Assembly: GCA_027596035.1 (NCBI GenBank) | Contig: JADGJA010000185.1 | Coordinates: forward strand, 1-32,505 | Direction of reading: 5' to 3' | Length of the DNA stretch: 32,505 bases | DNA from: Thoreauomyces humboldtii | Lineage: Eukaryota > Chytridiomycota > Chytridiomycetes > Spizellomycetales > Powellomycetaceae | In this document: positions 1 to 11,100 of the stretch, piece by piece | Layout of the letters: every line of letters starts with the position of its first letter | Numbering within the stretch: the stretch's first letter is position 1 | The notes under the pieces: generated by a model | What the model was told of the DNA's origin: nothing | Seen by the model: only the letters and a program-made list of their open reading frames with translations | The model's database searches: none | Made by a program: the position numbers and the translations under genes

Positions 1-234
1 GTCCCCTCCCCCCCTTGCTTTTGGAGAAAGAGGATATGGGAATAATGAGGAGAGACACGCTTGCCCCAACCGGGTTAGAATTTGGACAGCGCTCAAAGGT
101 GGGGGGCCAAATGCCTGGTTAGGGTCAGGGCTAGCAAGAGAGTCCCTCCCCCCTCGTTGCGCGTTCTCACGCCGCTTTTCCACCGCCTCAACTTCGACGA
201 CTTCCTCATCCCTCGTCGTCCAGAGCAGCCCACA
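1..234 (+). promoter_or_regulatory. 5' flank of the GLO3-like gene
   Basis: Upstream sequence of the first gene. I see pyrimidine-rich stretches shortly before the start codon (around 140-230) but no clear TATA box. The open frame running in from position 82 continues into the GLO3 reading frame but adds Arg/Pro-rich sequence unlike the family N-terminus, so I treat it as 5' UTR. Confidence 0.4.
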
Positions 235-2047
235 ATGTCTGAAGTATCCACCCACGATTCAGCAGAGATATTCAAGAAGCTCAAGGCAAAGAGGGAGAAC
301 AAGGTGCGTGCGCTTCTCGTGTCCATCGGTTCACGGCCCCGCGGGCTCCTTCGTGACGCGCCCAACACACTCTAGTCGCGGTCGAGATTGAATGATTCGC
401 TAACAACACACTTGATTCTGGCTAGGTATGCTTTGACTGCAATGTCAAGAATCCGACGTGGTCATCCGTTACATATGGCGTCTACCTATGCTACGATTGC
501 TCCTCCGTCCACCGCAACATGGGAGTTCATGTCACCTTTGTGCGCTCCACCACGTTGGACGAGTGGTCCCTCGATCAGCTACGCACCATGAAGGTTGGCG
601 GGAACGCCAACGCCGCCGAGTTCTTCCGTCAGAACGGCGCGGGGAACCTGAAGGAGGCAAAAGCCCGCTACACGGCCCGCGCAGCTGGACTGTACCGGGA
701 ACGTCTGAAGAAGCTGGTGGACGAGGACGCACGAAAGTGAGACATGGCAGGGGACTTCTTTCGAACCACTGGGAGATCGGGAGAGGTTGATTCTATCACT
801 GCTTTCCAGGTATCCGAACCGTGTGGTCATCGATTCGGCGGACGGAGGGGAGGTCTCCAGCACGCCAGCGAAGAGCAACGACTTCTTCTCGGACTGGGAC
901 GATGTGCATCCGATCCCCACTCCCACCACGTCACAGCCCGCAGCGCCCGCTCCACGGCCAGTTCAAGCTCCTGCTCCTGCTCCGGCGCCCGCTCCCACAC
1001 CGGCACCCGTGCGGGTAGCCCCCGTCATGATCAGCAACGAAACCGCTGCCGCCGCTTCCCTGTTCGTAAAGGACGACGCATCCGGCCTTTCCGGGACGGC
1101 CACTCCTCAAGCAGCCAGTCGCACTTCCTCCTCGTCGAACATCATCCGTCCGACCAAGAAGGGACTAGGCGCCAAGAAGGCCACCAAGATCGTCAACTTT
1201 GACGAAGCGGAGCGTCTGGCTCGCGAGCAGCAAGAGAAGCTCAAGCGCGAGGAAGACGAGGCGATACGGGCGCGCGAGGCGGAAGAGCTCGCACGGCGCA
1301 ACGCGCCCGCACCTGTCCAATCCTCCACGAACTCGTACTCGCAGCCAGCGCCACGCGCACCGCAGAAGGTGTCGGCGGAGGACGCGGCCATGATGGAACG
1401 TCTAGGCATGGGAATGGGCAAGCTGGGTGCAGGCGGGTTCGGAGGATTTGGATCGACCGGCGGAGCGCAGCAACCTTCGCAACAGCCAGCGCAACCTCCC
1501 CGGATGGGCGGTTTCGGTTCTGGTGGATATGGCAGCAGCGCAGGCGCTTTGCCTGACGACAGCGTGGAAGCGTCCAAACGGTTCGGTTCTGCAAAGGCCA
1601 TATCCAGCGACCAGTACTTTAACCGCGGAAATTACGACGAGAATGCAAGGTACAAGCATTGGGTGCTGCGTTTACACCTGATTATTTTTTATCTCACAAT
1701 CTTATTGTATAACAGCAAGGAAGCTCGCACTCGTCTCCAGAACTTTTCCGGACGTAGCGGTTTCGGGTCGGCCGAGTATTACGGTCGCGACGAGTCGGGC
1801 GGGCCTCCCGGCGGCCGCTCGTCGGACCCTAACGATCCTATGGCGCTGCTAGGCGAATCCGCCCGTGACTTTGCCCAGAAGTTTGTTGGCCAGGCGGCAG
1901 ACGATCTGCATACCCTCAAAAAGATTGTGGCGACTGGGGGAAACAAGCTTGGGGAGGTCCTACAGGATATGTCGGTACGTTCTAGATGTCCCTCCTCGGC
2001 CTTTCGATCATGCTGATCATGTATCATTTTCATAGTCGCGCTACTAG
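235..2047 (+). CDS. GLO3: ADP-ribosylation factor GTPase-activating protein, GLO3/ArfGAP2-3 type
   Basis: Spliced CDS 235-303, 426-736, 810-1649, 1716-1974, 2036-2047 (496 residues); all joints are GT-AG and keep frame. Residues ~10-125 form the ArfGAP domain: a C-X2-C-X16-C-X2-C zinc finger (Cys25, 28, 45, 48) followed by HRNMGVH, whose Arg53 is the expected catalytic arginine finger. A Pro/Ala-rich linker (near 940-1025) and a charged coiled-coil-like stretch follow. The C-terminal part has the Glo3-type motifs ISSDQYF and [12 protein letters not shown], which separate this class from ArfGAP1/Gcs1. The family stimulates GTP hydrolysis on Arf1 in COPI vesicle traffic at the Golgi. The start at 235 gives the usual short N-terminus before the zinc finger. 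The last exon encodes only Ser-Arg-Tyr and stop, so the exact 3' end is the least certain point. Confidence 0.93.
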
Positions 2048-2310
2048 TTTTTCTATTCATGTGATGGTGCAATGATGGAGTACTGCCTCAGACGCCTTTC
2101 TGTTCCTTTTTTTGTCAGATTCTTGTAATACATTGCCCCATTTCGCTTTTCGCTGCGGTTCATGTGCACAGGAAAACTGGCAGGGCGGGGATAATTGTTG
2201 GCTGCCATTGCCACTCCCAACCCATTCCCACTTCCAGCTATATCCACGCGGCACAGCATCATATCAGCGCCCTCCTTATCATTGAAGTCCCATCGTGCCC
2301 TGGGAACGAC
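2048..2310. other. Intergenic region between two plus-strand genes
   Basis: About 260 bp holding the 3' UTR of the GLO3-like gene and the 5' flank of the next gene. A T-run at 2106-2114 is the only compositional feature. An in-frame extension of the next gene upstream of 2311 exists but begins in low-similarity sequence, so I did not use it. Confidence 0.4.
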
Positions 2311-3955
2311 ATGCTTGCCGATGCAGAACTCTCGCCTCTCCCACCGCCTGGCTTACCCGTCAAACTCACTGACCTCCCCCCGAAGATTCTGCAAACCATT
2401 GCCACCATGTCTCAAGAGTTTCCCGACACTCACCTATATCCCGAGCTTTCCGTCATCGGTCGACTCCGTCAAACATGCTGGAAACTTCGGGTCAAGATCC
2501 CCCTCTCCGTACCCGTCGACGTCGTTCGACGGTTCCGCATAGGATGTCTCACGCATTCCGACAGCGTTCTCAGAGGGAAACACGACGACGATCCGTTACA
2601 GCAAGAATACATGTCTCAGAGGCAGAAAGGAGCGTTCCCTTGCTATTGCCGGGTGGGACGCCGGAAGGCCGACAGGGCGTATGCTGAACTGGAGGAACAA
2701 CGACGGAGATTGATTTCCGACAGTGCTCAGGACGACGACGATCGTGCAAGGAGCATCGTTGCGGGAGTACCACCGCCGAGGGGATTGAGTCCCGCCTGTC
2801 CGCAACATCTGGATGCGACGGATTACTATAATAACCTGGTTATCCGCGCTCTTAAGACTGGGTCAACCTTGGTCTTCCAAAGTTTCCACAAGATCGATGC
2901 CTGGAGAGCTCTTTCTGAGGACAACCCGTACTTTACAAGGTTCATCATGGAGACGGCCGTCGAGTCCAGGAACCTCGACTTTGTTCAGGTATTCGGTGCT
3001 ATAATCGTAAAGCTTGCCAGTGAAATCTACTCAACTGCTTACGAGTAGACAGTATGGGACCGGATGTTTTCCATCCCGGAAAACAAGTCCCGTCTCATCG
3101 CTCATCTTCCAGAATGCCTTCTTCTAGCGCTGGAGCAGCAAGGCGCTGACGACATTCACGACATGGCGACCTTCTTCCTCAATCTCGAGATCAAACTCCT
3201 TCGCGAACCTCAGGAGCAGTCAGACGGCGACGACAACGAAGCGACGGAACGGTTCGTGTCCAACATCATCCGTCACGGTTGGCTTCCAGGTCTTCGGAAA
3301 CTCATAGCGAGGGCCTCCATCCGCCTCGTCGACTTCAAGGATCCGGTGCTCGGTGTTCCGATCCTGTGCAGCGCCGCCTTCGTGGGACAGCAGTCAATCG
3401 TCGCTTACCTGCTCGGTCAGGCCGGGTTCGACAGACCAGAGGTCCTCACGGCTGGACTTGCCGGTGCGGCGTGGAGCGGATCCCTTCGATCCGCTAGACT
3501 CGTATTGGAGAAGGGTGCGGATCCGAATTCTGTTTTCCGGTATCCCTGTCATTTCGACACCGCTGGGAGTGATAGGGATCTCGAGAATGCGGACGACTTC
3601 TCCGATCCTCTTCCGCCACTTCATGTAGCAGCGCGAGAAGGCCATGTGAAGGTAACAAAAGCCAATGCAAGCCCGTTGGGTCAATGTTCTTCTAACGATC
3701 TCGTCCTCCCAGGTTGCGCGACTGCTCGTCGAACGGGGAGCCAACGTGCACCAACTTGCACCCGACGATGCGTTTCACGGCGGAGACGCGACGGGACCGA
3801 CGGCACTCTGCACGGCCGCCGTTCGAGGACACGGGGAGGTGTGTGCGTATCTGGTCGGCTTGGGGAAAGGCGCGAGCAAAGTCCGCAAGGCGGAGATGCT
3901 GGCCACACAGCATGGATTCCCTGACATTGCGAGACTCCTCAGGGGAGCCAGATGA
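2311..3955 (+). CDS. F-box-like and ankyrin-repeat protein
   Basis: Spliced CDS 2311-2988, 3049-3651, 3713-3955 (507 residues); introns of 60 and 61 bp, both GT-AG and in phase. Near the N-terminus (residues ~19-65) a segment beginning LTDLPPKIL and continuing to RQTCWKL resembles an F-box: a Leu-Pro start, hydrophobic helix spacing and a terminal Cys-x-x-Leu. From about residue 330 to the end are ankyrin-type repeats, including PLHVAAREGHVK, VARLLVERGANV and TALCTAAVRGHGEV. The middle (~110-330) is hydrophilic and unrecognised. Such proteins often act as substrate adaptors of SCF ubiquitin ligases with the repeats binding the target; this role is inferred from domains only. It converges with the synthetase gene across a 1.2 kb gap. 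The F-box call is weaker than the ankyrin call. Confidence 0.8.
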
Positions 3956-5138
3956 GCTTACGAAAGAACCTTTGTCGCATTTGCCTTGGCGTACTGTATC
4001 TAGCTGGTGGTTGTGTATAGTACAGTATTGCGTACTGCTGGTATGATATTTCTACTGGTTCAGCAGTGGCTGGCTACTCAATTCCTCCATAGCGCTTGTC
4101 AAAGGTGTGTCCTGTCCCTTCCATACACCGTTGCGTTCAAACAAGAGGACAAGGTCACGCATGTCCTAACTACACAAGAGACAAGTATAGAAGAACGGAT
4201 GATAATGGCTTAGTGCCGGGTTGAAAGGTGCAAAAAGCGCGTCGCGATGTAACCTCTGTGAACTTTGCGCAGTGCACGCATCTTGCCACGTGGTGGGACG
4301 GTTTCTGGACGGTGTCCCGTCCGGTGACGAACATATCGTCCAAGCTTCATTCTGGTCCTCTGCAGAGAGTGTTGGAAAAAGGTGAACGACGCGATCAGAC
4401 GGAGGCGAATCTCGATGCACCCCATGTGCGTGGAATTGGCATTACACCGAGATTGCAAATGACTCACAGCGTCTAGGTGACGAATCTCTCACAAGCGTCA
4501 CAATGGGCGTCAATGATATACTCTGGAGAACACTCGATCGTTCCGAGAATGCAATCCCTTTATCTCTTTGCTAATGCTCGACCAAAAGTCGGTTGGGCAT
4601 GTGCACAGCCAGAACTTTTCCAGCGACCAGGGAGTAGGGACAGAAGCATAAAAGTATGGTATCATATGGCAGAAGTGCTGGGTGCGAATCTATCACCGCT
4701 GGCAGCAGAAGTGAGGGACTGGCTGTAAGGTTCGGCTGCTTCGCCTCGTTCGTCCCTTTCGTCCGACGTGCCCGGCTGTCTGTCGTCCAGTGCAGTCGGG
4801 GTGAACTGGACATGCTCGCTGCCGCTCGACATGAGGCTTGTCTCACCCCTATCGAAAATAAAAGTTGGCTGGCTATGGCGCCTTCCGGCACATGCGTCGC
4901 CCTTGAAAAAGTGGTTCGGGCTCGATTCTGAGCTGAATAAACAAAGAGCAAGGAGTCAGCAGCTGAGCATGGTCCAACCGAACTCTCCTAACCCCAAGAT
5001 TGGGCATTGATGAATAGGGGAAAGGAACATCTCGGCAGACTTCGAACATCTCTGTCCAATTTCGCATGCTAACAAAGAATCTGTTGGTTCTATCTATTCT
5101 GACTACTAAAATCCTGATGAACTCTGCAGTCTCAATCC
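3956..5138. other. Intergenic gap between convergent genes
   Basis: About 1.2 kb lying between the 3' ends of the ankyrin gene (plus) and the synthetase (minus). The open frames here (for example 4228-4476, 4656-4931) have no recognisable motifs or good splice structure. A TATA-like CATAAAAG lies at 4648-4655 and A-rich polyadenylation-like AATAAA words occur near 4856 and 4935 on the plus strand. I found no tRNA, rRNA or obvious transposon ends by eye. Confidence 0.5.
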
Positions 5139-8100
5139 TCATCTTGACTTCGCTCGAGAATTCTTGACCAGCAAGCCTTCGAACAAGCCCCGTTTCTTGG
5201 ATTTGGGTTTCGGGCTGCTCATTCCGTCCTTGTTGCTGGTCCGAACCCCCTGCTTCAGCATGTTCAAACTCACTTGACTCGAGTACCTCGCGAGGTTCAT
5301 GCGACTGAAAGAAGGGCTCGAAGGCACACTGATTGCTGCGACCTTCTCCGGTGGAGCTTTCAAGTTCTCCAAGATCCAGGAGCTGAGCGCACCCGCGTTC
5401 TCGAAGTGGGATCCGAAGATGATTTCAGGTTCGATCGTCAGCATCGGCCATTTGCAGCCCAGAAGCGCCAACAGCTGTGAAAGCGTCCCGGGGATTGGGC
5501 TGGCGGTTGTCAAAGACTCATGAAGGTCAACGGGCTTCTTGAGAAGGAACGTCAAGAGCTGTTGGACAAAGTCTTGTACGCTCTCGAGGGTTTCAAGTTG
5601 CTGATCGTCTACCTCGGGAAGCATGTTGTCAATGGCCTCCGAGTCGATGCTGCCGTCTTCCTTCCTCGGCAAATGAGCGAGATTGATGATGACCGAGGGG
5701 AGGACATCTAACTTGTTTCTGTGCTCGCGGACGAACTCCATGATGGTACGTCGCTCCGATGCTGGTTTATCCGATTGGACAAGCTCTATGAAGGCGAGGT
5801 ACTGCTTGTTGCGTTGCTTTACGATGGCTTCTTGGACGCTCGGATGTTGCATCAGAACGCGTTGGTTCTGCTCGACCGCCACTCCGGCGCTGATAGCCTG
5901 CAACACTTTCTGGCCGGACAGGTGCTTGGTGAGCACACCGATATCCGACCCGGATTCGGCCACGCGGCGAGCCGAGATCTCGATGTCAAAGTGGGTCTTT
6001 ATGAACGACTGCAGCGACCGAATCGCGTCGGAAGCCGAGTTCGTGGGGCTGGTCCTCGAGATCTCACGACGACGCTCGTTCCGGTGAGTCGCTTCAAAGA
6101 TCGGTCCGTACAGGGATGCCAAACGGCTCCGGCTCGCGAGTTCCAGTGCCGTGACTCCGTCCAGGAGGGACGAGATCGATACGTTGATGCCGCGGTCGAG
6201 CAAGGCAACGATCATCGGTACGTCCGCCTCGTTCTCGATCGCTATGTGGAGGGCCGTACGACCGGTGTGGGGCTCCGTGACGTTAGCATCAGCGCGTCCA
6301 ACGTCCAGCAATCGGGCGGCCATGAGTCTATCGCCTCGTCTGACTGCATGTAGGTAGTTGGCCTCTCGGAGGGACAACCCTAAACAGAGTTGACTGCTCA
6401 ATGTCGGGTGCGCTTCGTCGATACTTTCCTGAAGCGCCGCGCCAGTAGCTGCTGCCGAATCCACGTTCAGGATCGTCTGGTGCTCGCCGCGGATGGACTT
6501 AACCACCAGATTCGGGAGATCATCCGACCATCCGTTAAACGGATCAGGATTTTCGGTTTCGTCGATGGCTTTAAGCAATGTCACGGATCCCTCGTATCGT
6601 CCGGCCCATATAGGTGCCGCTTGCTGGGCGAGGAGCAAGCCATAGGAATGGTGTGCTTCGTCATAGAGAGCCTTTGCAGCTCGATCAGCGCTGGCACCGG
6701 TAAGCCCTTGCTCGCAAGCCATCGTTCGGGCTCCTTCCACCGTGACGTCGTGCGTAGGAGGGAACAAACTGGGATGGACAGAGTCTAACAAGATCACCGA
6801 GACCACCTTTTCCCCTGCAAAGGATTGCAGGATTCGCGCCATCTCGATTGCGATGTTGCCACCCGCCGAATGTCCCGCAAGGTAGTACGGACCCTTGTGC
6901 TGCACTTTTCGCACTAGCTGGACATGGTGGTAGGCCATCTCGGTCACCGACTTGAAGTGATTCTGTCCGATCCGTGGATTGGCGATCCCGTAAGTTGGTA
7001 TCCGAACGTACGGACCCAGCGTAGCGTAAGAGTAGGCCATACCAAACAGCGCGTGGATGATAAAAAGTTTGGGTTTTCCGTCGTCGATCAGTGGCTCAGG
7101 TGCTCGGATCTGCAAAATTGGCGTAGTCTGGAAGTCCGCAATGACGTCGTCGACCTCAACCGAGCTTATCTCCTCGGCGGCCGTTCCTTCATCCGTGATG
7201 TCCTCCAACCTCCTGAGTTCCACGGTTAGCGTATCGATGTGCGCTGCCATGTCCGCGAGCCCAGGATAATTGTAAATGGATGGCATCGGGAACGCAATGT
7301 TGAAGTGCTTTTCGATCATGGACTTGAGCTTGACGGCCAGCAGCGAGTGGCCACCGAGCTCAAAGAAAGTGTCGGTCGCCTTGATGTCGGGCACGCCCAG
7401 AATATCGCTCCAAATCCGTGTAAGGTCCAGATGACGGTCGAACTTGCGCGGCGTTACCCGAACTCCGTCATGCGATACGACGACTCCGTTCTGGGCAAGA
7501 TTGGATTCTGACTCGTGGTCGAGTTCCATCAATGCGAAGCGATCGACTTTTCCTGAGGTTGTGTAGGGCATGTACTCTATAAACCTAAACTTGGTCGGAA
7601 CCATAAACTCGGGGAGTTTGGCACGAAGGTGAGATTCCATGCTTTCGATGCTTTCGGCTAGATTTTCTTTTGGAACACCGTCTTTCAGTAGCACGTACGC
7701 CACCAAGGTTGGTACACGCAGTTCATCTCGGTACAGAATGCCACATGAGGAAACGCAAGGAGCATCGTCGAGTAGTGTCTGTATTTCTTGAAGCTCAACT
7801 CTCATGCCTAAACGCAAATTTGCAGACAACGTGAGCATGCGCTTTTTGTCAATTAAGTACACCCACGGGTGGACGCACCGTCGATTTGAACCTGGGAGTC
7901 TGATCTTCCGACATGGTGCATGACCAAGCTGCCCGTATTCTGAGAGTAGCAAGCCATGTCGCCCGTGGCGTAAAGTTGCCCACCGGTTGTATAAGGATTT
8001 GGAACAAACTTGTCGCCCTGACGTCCAATGTAACCTCGCGCAAGCTGGACGCCGCCAAGGTACAATTGTCCAGTCCTGCCTTCTGGAACCAACTGCATGT

Positions 8101-11100
8101 TCTCATCCAAGATGTACGCTTTGACCCCGGGGACGAATGATCCAAATCTTCCTGGATCCTCGCCCTTCTGGCAGGTAAGGTACGCGCAGTAACCGACCGT
8201 TTCTGTTCGGCCTAAAGTATCTGGGAGTCAGTAAACCTCCTTTCACTTCCCTTTCTCCCCCAGAAGCACGCACTGTATGCATTGAAGAGCGTGATATTCT
8301 CACACCAGGTATCCATGAGCCGCTGGGATAGCACTTCGCCAGCCGTGATAATCACTTCGAGGGTCTCAACGTCACCGGGCTTCAAGTATGCGCTCAGAAC
8401 TGATGGCGTCAAGGCTAGTGAGGTGATCATCATATCTTGACACGCGCGACGCAGGTTCCGTTGAAGTGAATGCTCGAAGGCCAGACACAAGGTCGCTCCG
8501 GACGTCAAACACAGGTAGATTTCCATAACGCTGACGTCGGTCGTAGCTTTTGCGAACTGCAGATGTCGTGTTCGGTTGCTAAATCCAAACCGTTTTCCCA
8601 GCCCCTTTGTGGCCGCAACGACTGCTCGATGCTCCATTGTTACACCCTGCGAACCGGCATTGCCGGAGGTGAAGAGAACGTACATCAAGGAGCTGGGAGA
8701 TGTCATGTGAGCAATGTTGTCTCCCGGCAGCGATGCCCACGGGTTGTTGCTGTCGCTGAAGGAAACAATCTGTAAGGCGGTATCCTGGAAGATATGACAG
8801 AACTCCTCAGCTGCCACGACAATCTTAGAGCGTGATTGCGAAAGAATCGACTTGATACGGTCTCCAGGTGCCGCACTGTCGACTATACAATAAGCGCAGC
8901 CGATTTTCTGAACTGCCAGCATTGCAATCCCCATCGCTGGTGAATTGGCGAAACAAAGGAGCACAATTTCTTCCGACTGAACTCGCAAAAGTTGTAGATG
9001 TCTTCCTAGCTTGTTTGCTTGAGCATTCATGTCCTCGTACGAGACTGAGGATCCGTCCTCGGAGAGAAAAGCGATCCCGTTGGGCGTACGGTCAACTTGC
9101 GCCTCCACTAGCTCATACATGCACGTTTCCAGAGCCTCTTTTGGTATCGCGCACTGTGGATTCAACTCATTAATAATGTGCATGCTTTCCTCCTCGGTCA
9201 TTATCTTTGCGGATCCAAGTCTTGCTGAAGGCTCCTCGCAAACGTTGGCAACCAATGTCAAGAAACGCGATAAGAAAGTTTCAACAAATGAAGACGACAG
9301 AACTGTGCGGTCGTATTGGATGGCAAGGTCGTAGCCGGTGTCCAATGAGGTGGTGCTGAATAGCAAGTCGAACTTGCTGGAATTTGGGACCAGAGGAAGC
9401 CATTCGCTAACGAGTTCATGGGCTGTCTGTTCAGCTGTCTTTGAGTTTTCAAGAACGAACATGGTCTTGAAGATACGCTCCGAGCTCGCCACTTCTCTGA
9501 TGACTTGCTCGAAAGGCAGTTGAGAGTTTTTCAGTGCGCCCAGCACCGTGCTTTTCACCTGCTTGAAAACCTCTGACAAGATGAGATCCGCCTCAAGAGT
9601 CGCTCGAATGGCAACGGTGTTGATGCACGGACCCATGATGTCGGATAGCCTCGGGTCATCCCTCACGTTCACCGCAGTACCGACCGCTAAGTCGGTCGAG
9701 TCGCTGTGTCGTGATAGTAAAATGAAGTAAAGAGACAAAAAGCCGACAAAGGGTGTACAAGCTTGCGAAGCGCACAGGTTGTCGAACTTGGTGGCCGCTG
9801 AGGCGGAGAGAAACACTTTGTGAAGATTTGTCGCACTGTTTTTGTTTGAGTCCGTATTCTGCAGTGGCCAGTGCATCACGGGGAGACATGCGAGTTGCTT
9901 TGACCAGTACTCCCGTTGTGCGGTGGCCAGCGCCCCTTCAGCCTTTTCGAGGCGCTTCCGCTGCCATCCAGAGTAATCAACATACTGCAAAGGAACTGGC
10001 GACGGCAACGGGGCTTTGGGGGAATATATTTTTTGGTGCGCGTGCGAAAGCTCTCGGAGAATGATCCTGATTGATGCATCATCCACAAGTGCATGATGTA
10101 TGCATACATAGACTGCCGAGCGCTTTTCATTAATTTTCATGAGCTTCCATCGCGTCAACGGTCCTTCTGCCAGGTCAAACGTTCGGCTCAAGTCAGTCGA
10201 CGCAATCCTCTTGGCTGCTTCCAGTGGATGCGCTTCCGAAGTAAGGTCCAGGTACTCCGACACCGTGTGCAATCTGTAGTGCACAATCTGCTGCAGTTCA
10301 CCACGCGCATCTAGCTGAAACGTGGTACGAAGAATCGAATGTCTGCTGATTGTGGTTGCAATCATATCTTGGAAGTGGGCAAACGACAATTCCAAGTCGG
10401 TCAAAAACAGTAACGGTACATGGTAGGTATCGTCTTGATGGAGGTTCTGCAGCAGCCACATGCGCTCTTGGGTTGGGGAGGCTGGAAAGCTTAGGTCCTT
10501 AGTGTTCGCTCCGGCGAGCGCAGACACCTTCGGAAAGCTGTCATCAAGAAGCGCGTTCTTGTTCGAGATGTAGTTCGTGAGGAGGGCAATGGATGGATGA
10601 TCATACACCTCTACAAAGGTTAGCCGAGTCTTGAGGCCCGCGTAGATTCCCCCGATCAACTGGACCACAGAGATCGACGTCATTCCTGCTGCGAAAAAGT
10701 TCTCGTCCGCTTGAATCTCGTCGCAATCGAGTATCAATTTGACGATGCTCGCTAAGGCTTCTTCCTGTTGTGAACAGGGTCGTGATGATTGGATCTGGTT
10801 GTCAGGTGTCGACTCCGAAGTCGAAGTGTTACTTGGTTTGAAATAGCCAATTTCGCCCGTCGGTTTCATGTAACCGTACTGTCCCGACTTGTAAAGCTTT
10901 CCGCCAGACTTAAAAGGGTTTTCCACCAGTAAAAGTGCATCTTCCTCGAAGTACTCAGAAGTCACGTGCTCTCCTCCAATACAGATTTCGCCTTCAACTG
11001 CAAAGGGGACTTGTTGCAGTTGTTGGTCCATGATATAGATCTGCCAATCTCTTCCTGTCCCTTGCTTTCCGAGCTTTTGAAGAATACTGATAGCCGCGGC

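Noticed and set aside
82..375. Upstream start for the GLO3-like gene at position 82
   Set aside because: It would add about 50 Arg/Pro-rich residues before a conserved N-terminus; the ATG at 235 fits the family better.
4690..4720. GGGTGCGAATC resembling a tRNA B-box
   Set aside because: No A-box at proper spacing and no cloverleaf could be drawn around it.
4656..4931. Plus-strand 91-residue open frame preceded by a TATA-like CATAAAAG
   Set aside because: No signal peptide, domain or biased composition; it overlaps other equally long frames in the gap and looks like chance.
5721..6353. Plus-strand 210-residue frame opposite the NRPS 3' exon
   Set aside because: It is the antisense shadow of the TE/ankyrin region; no motif of its own.
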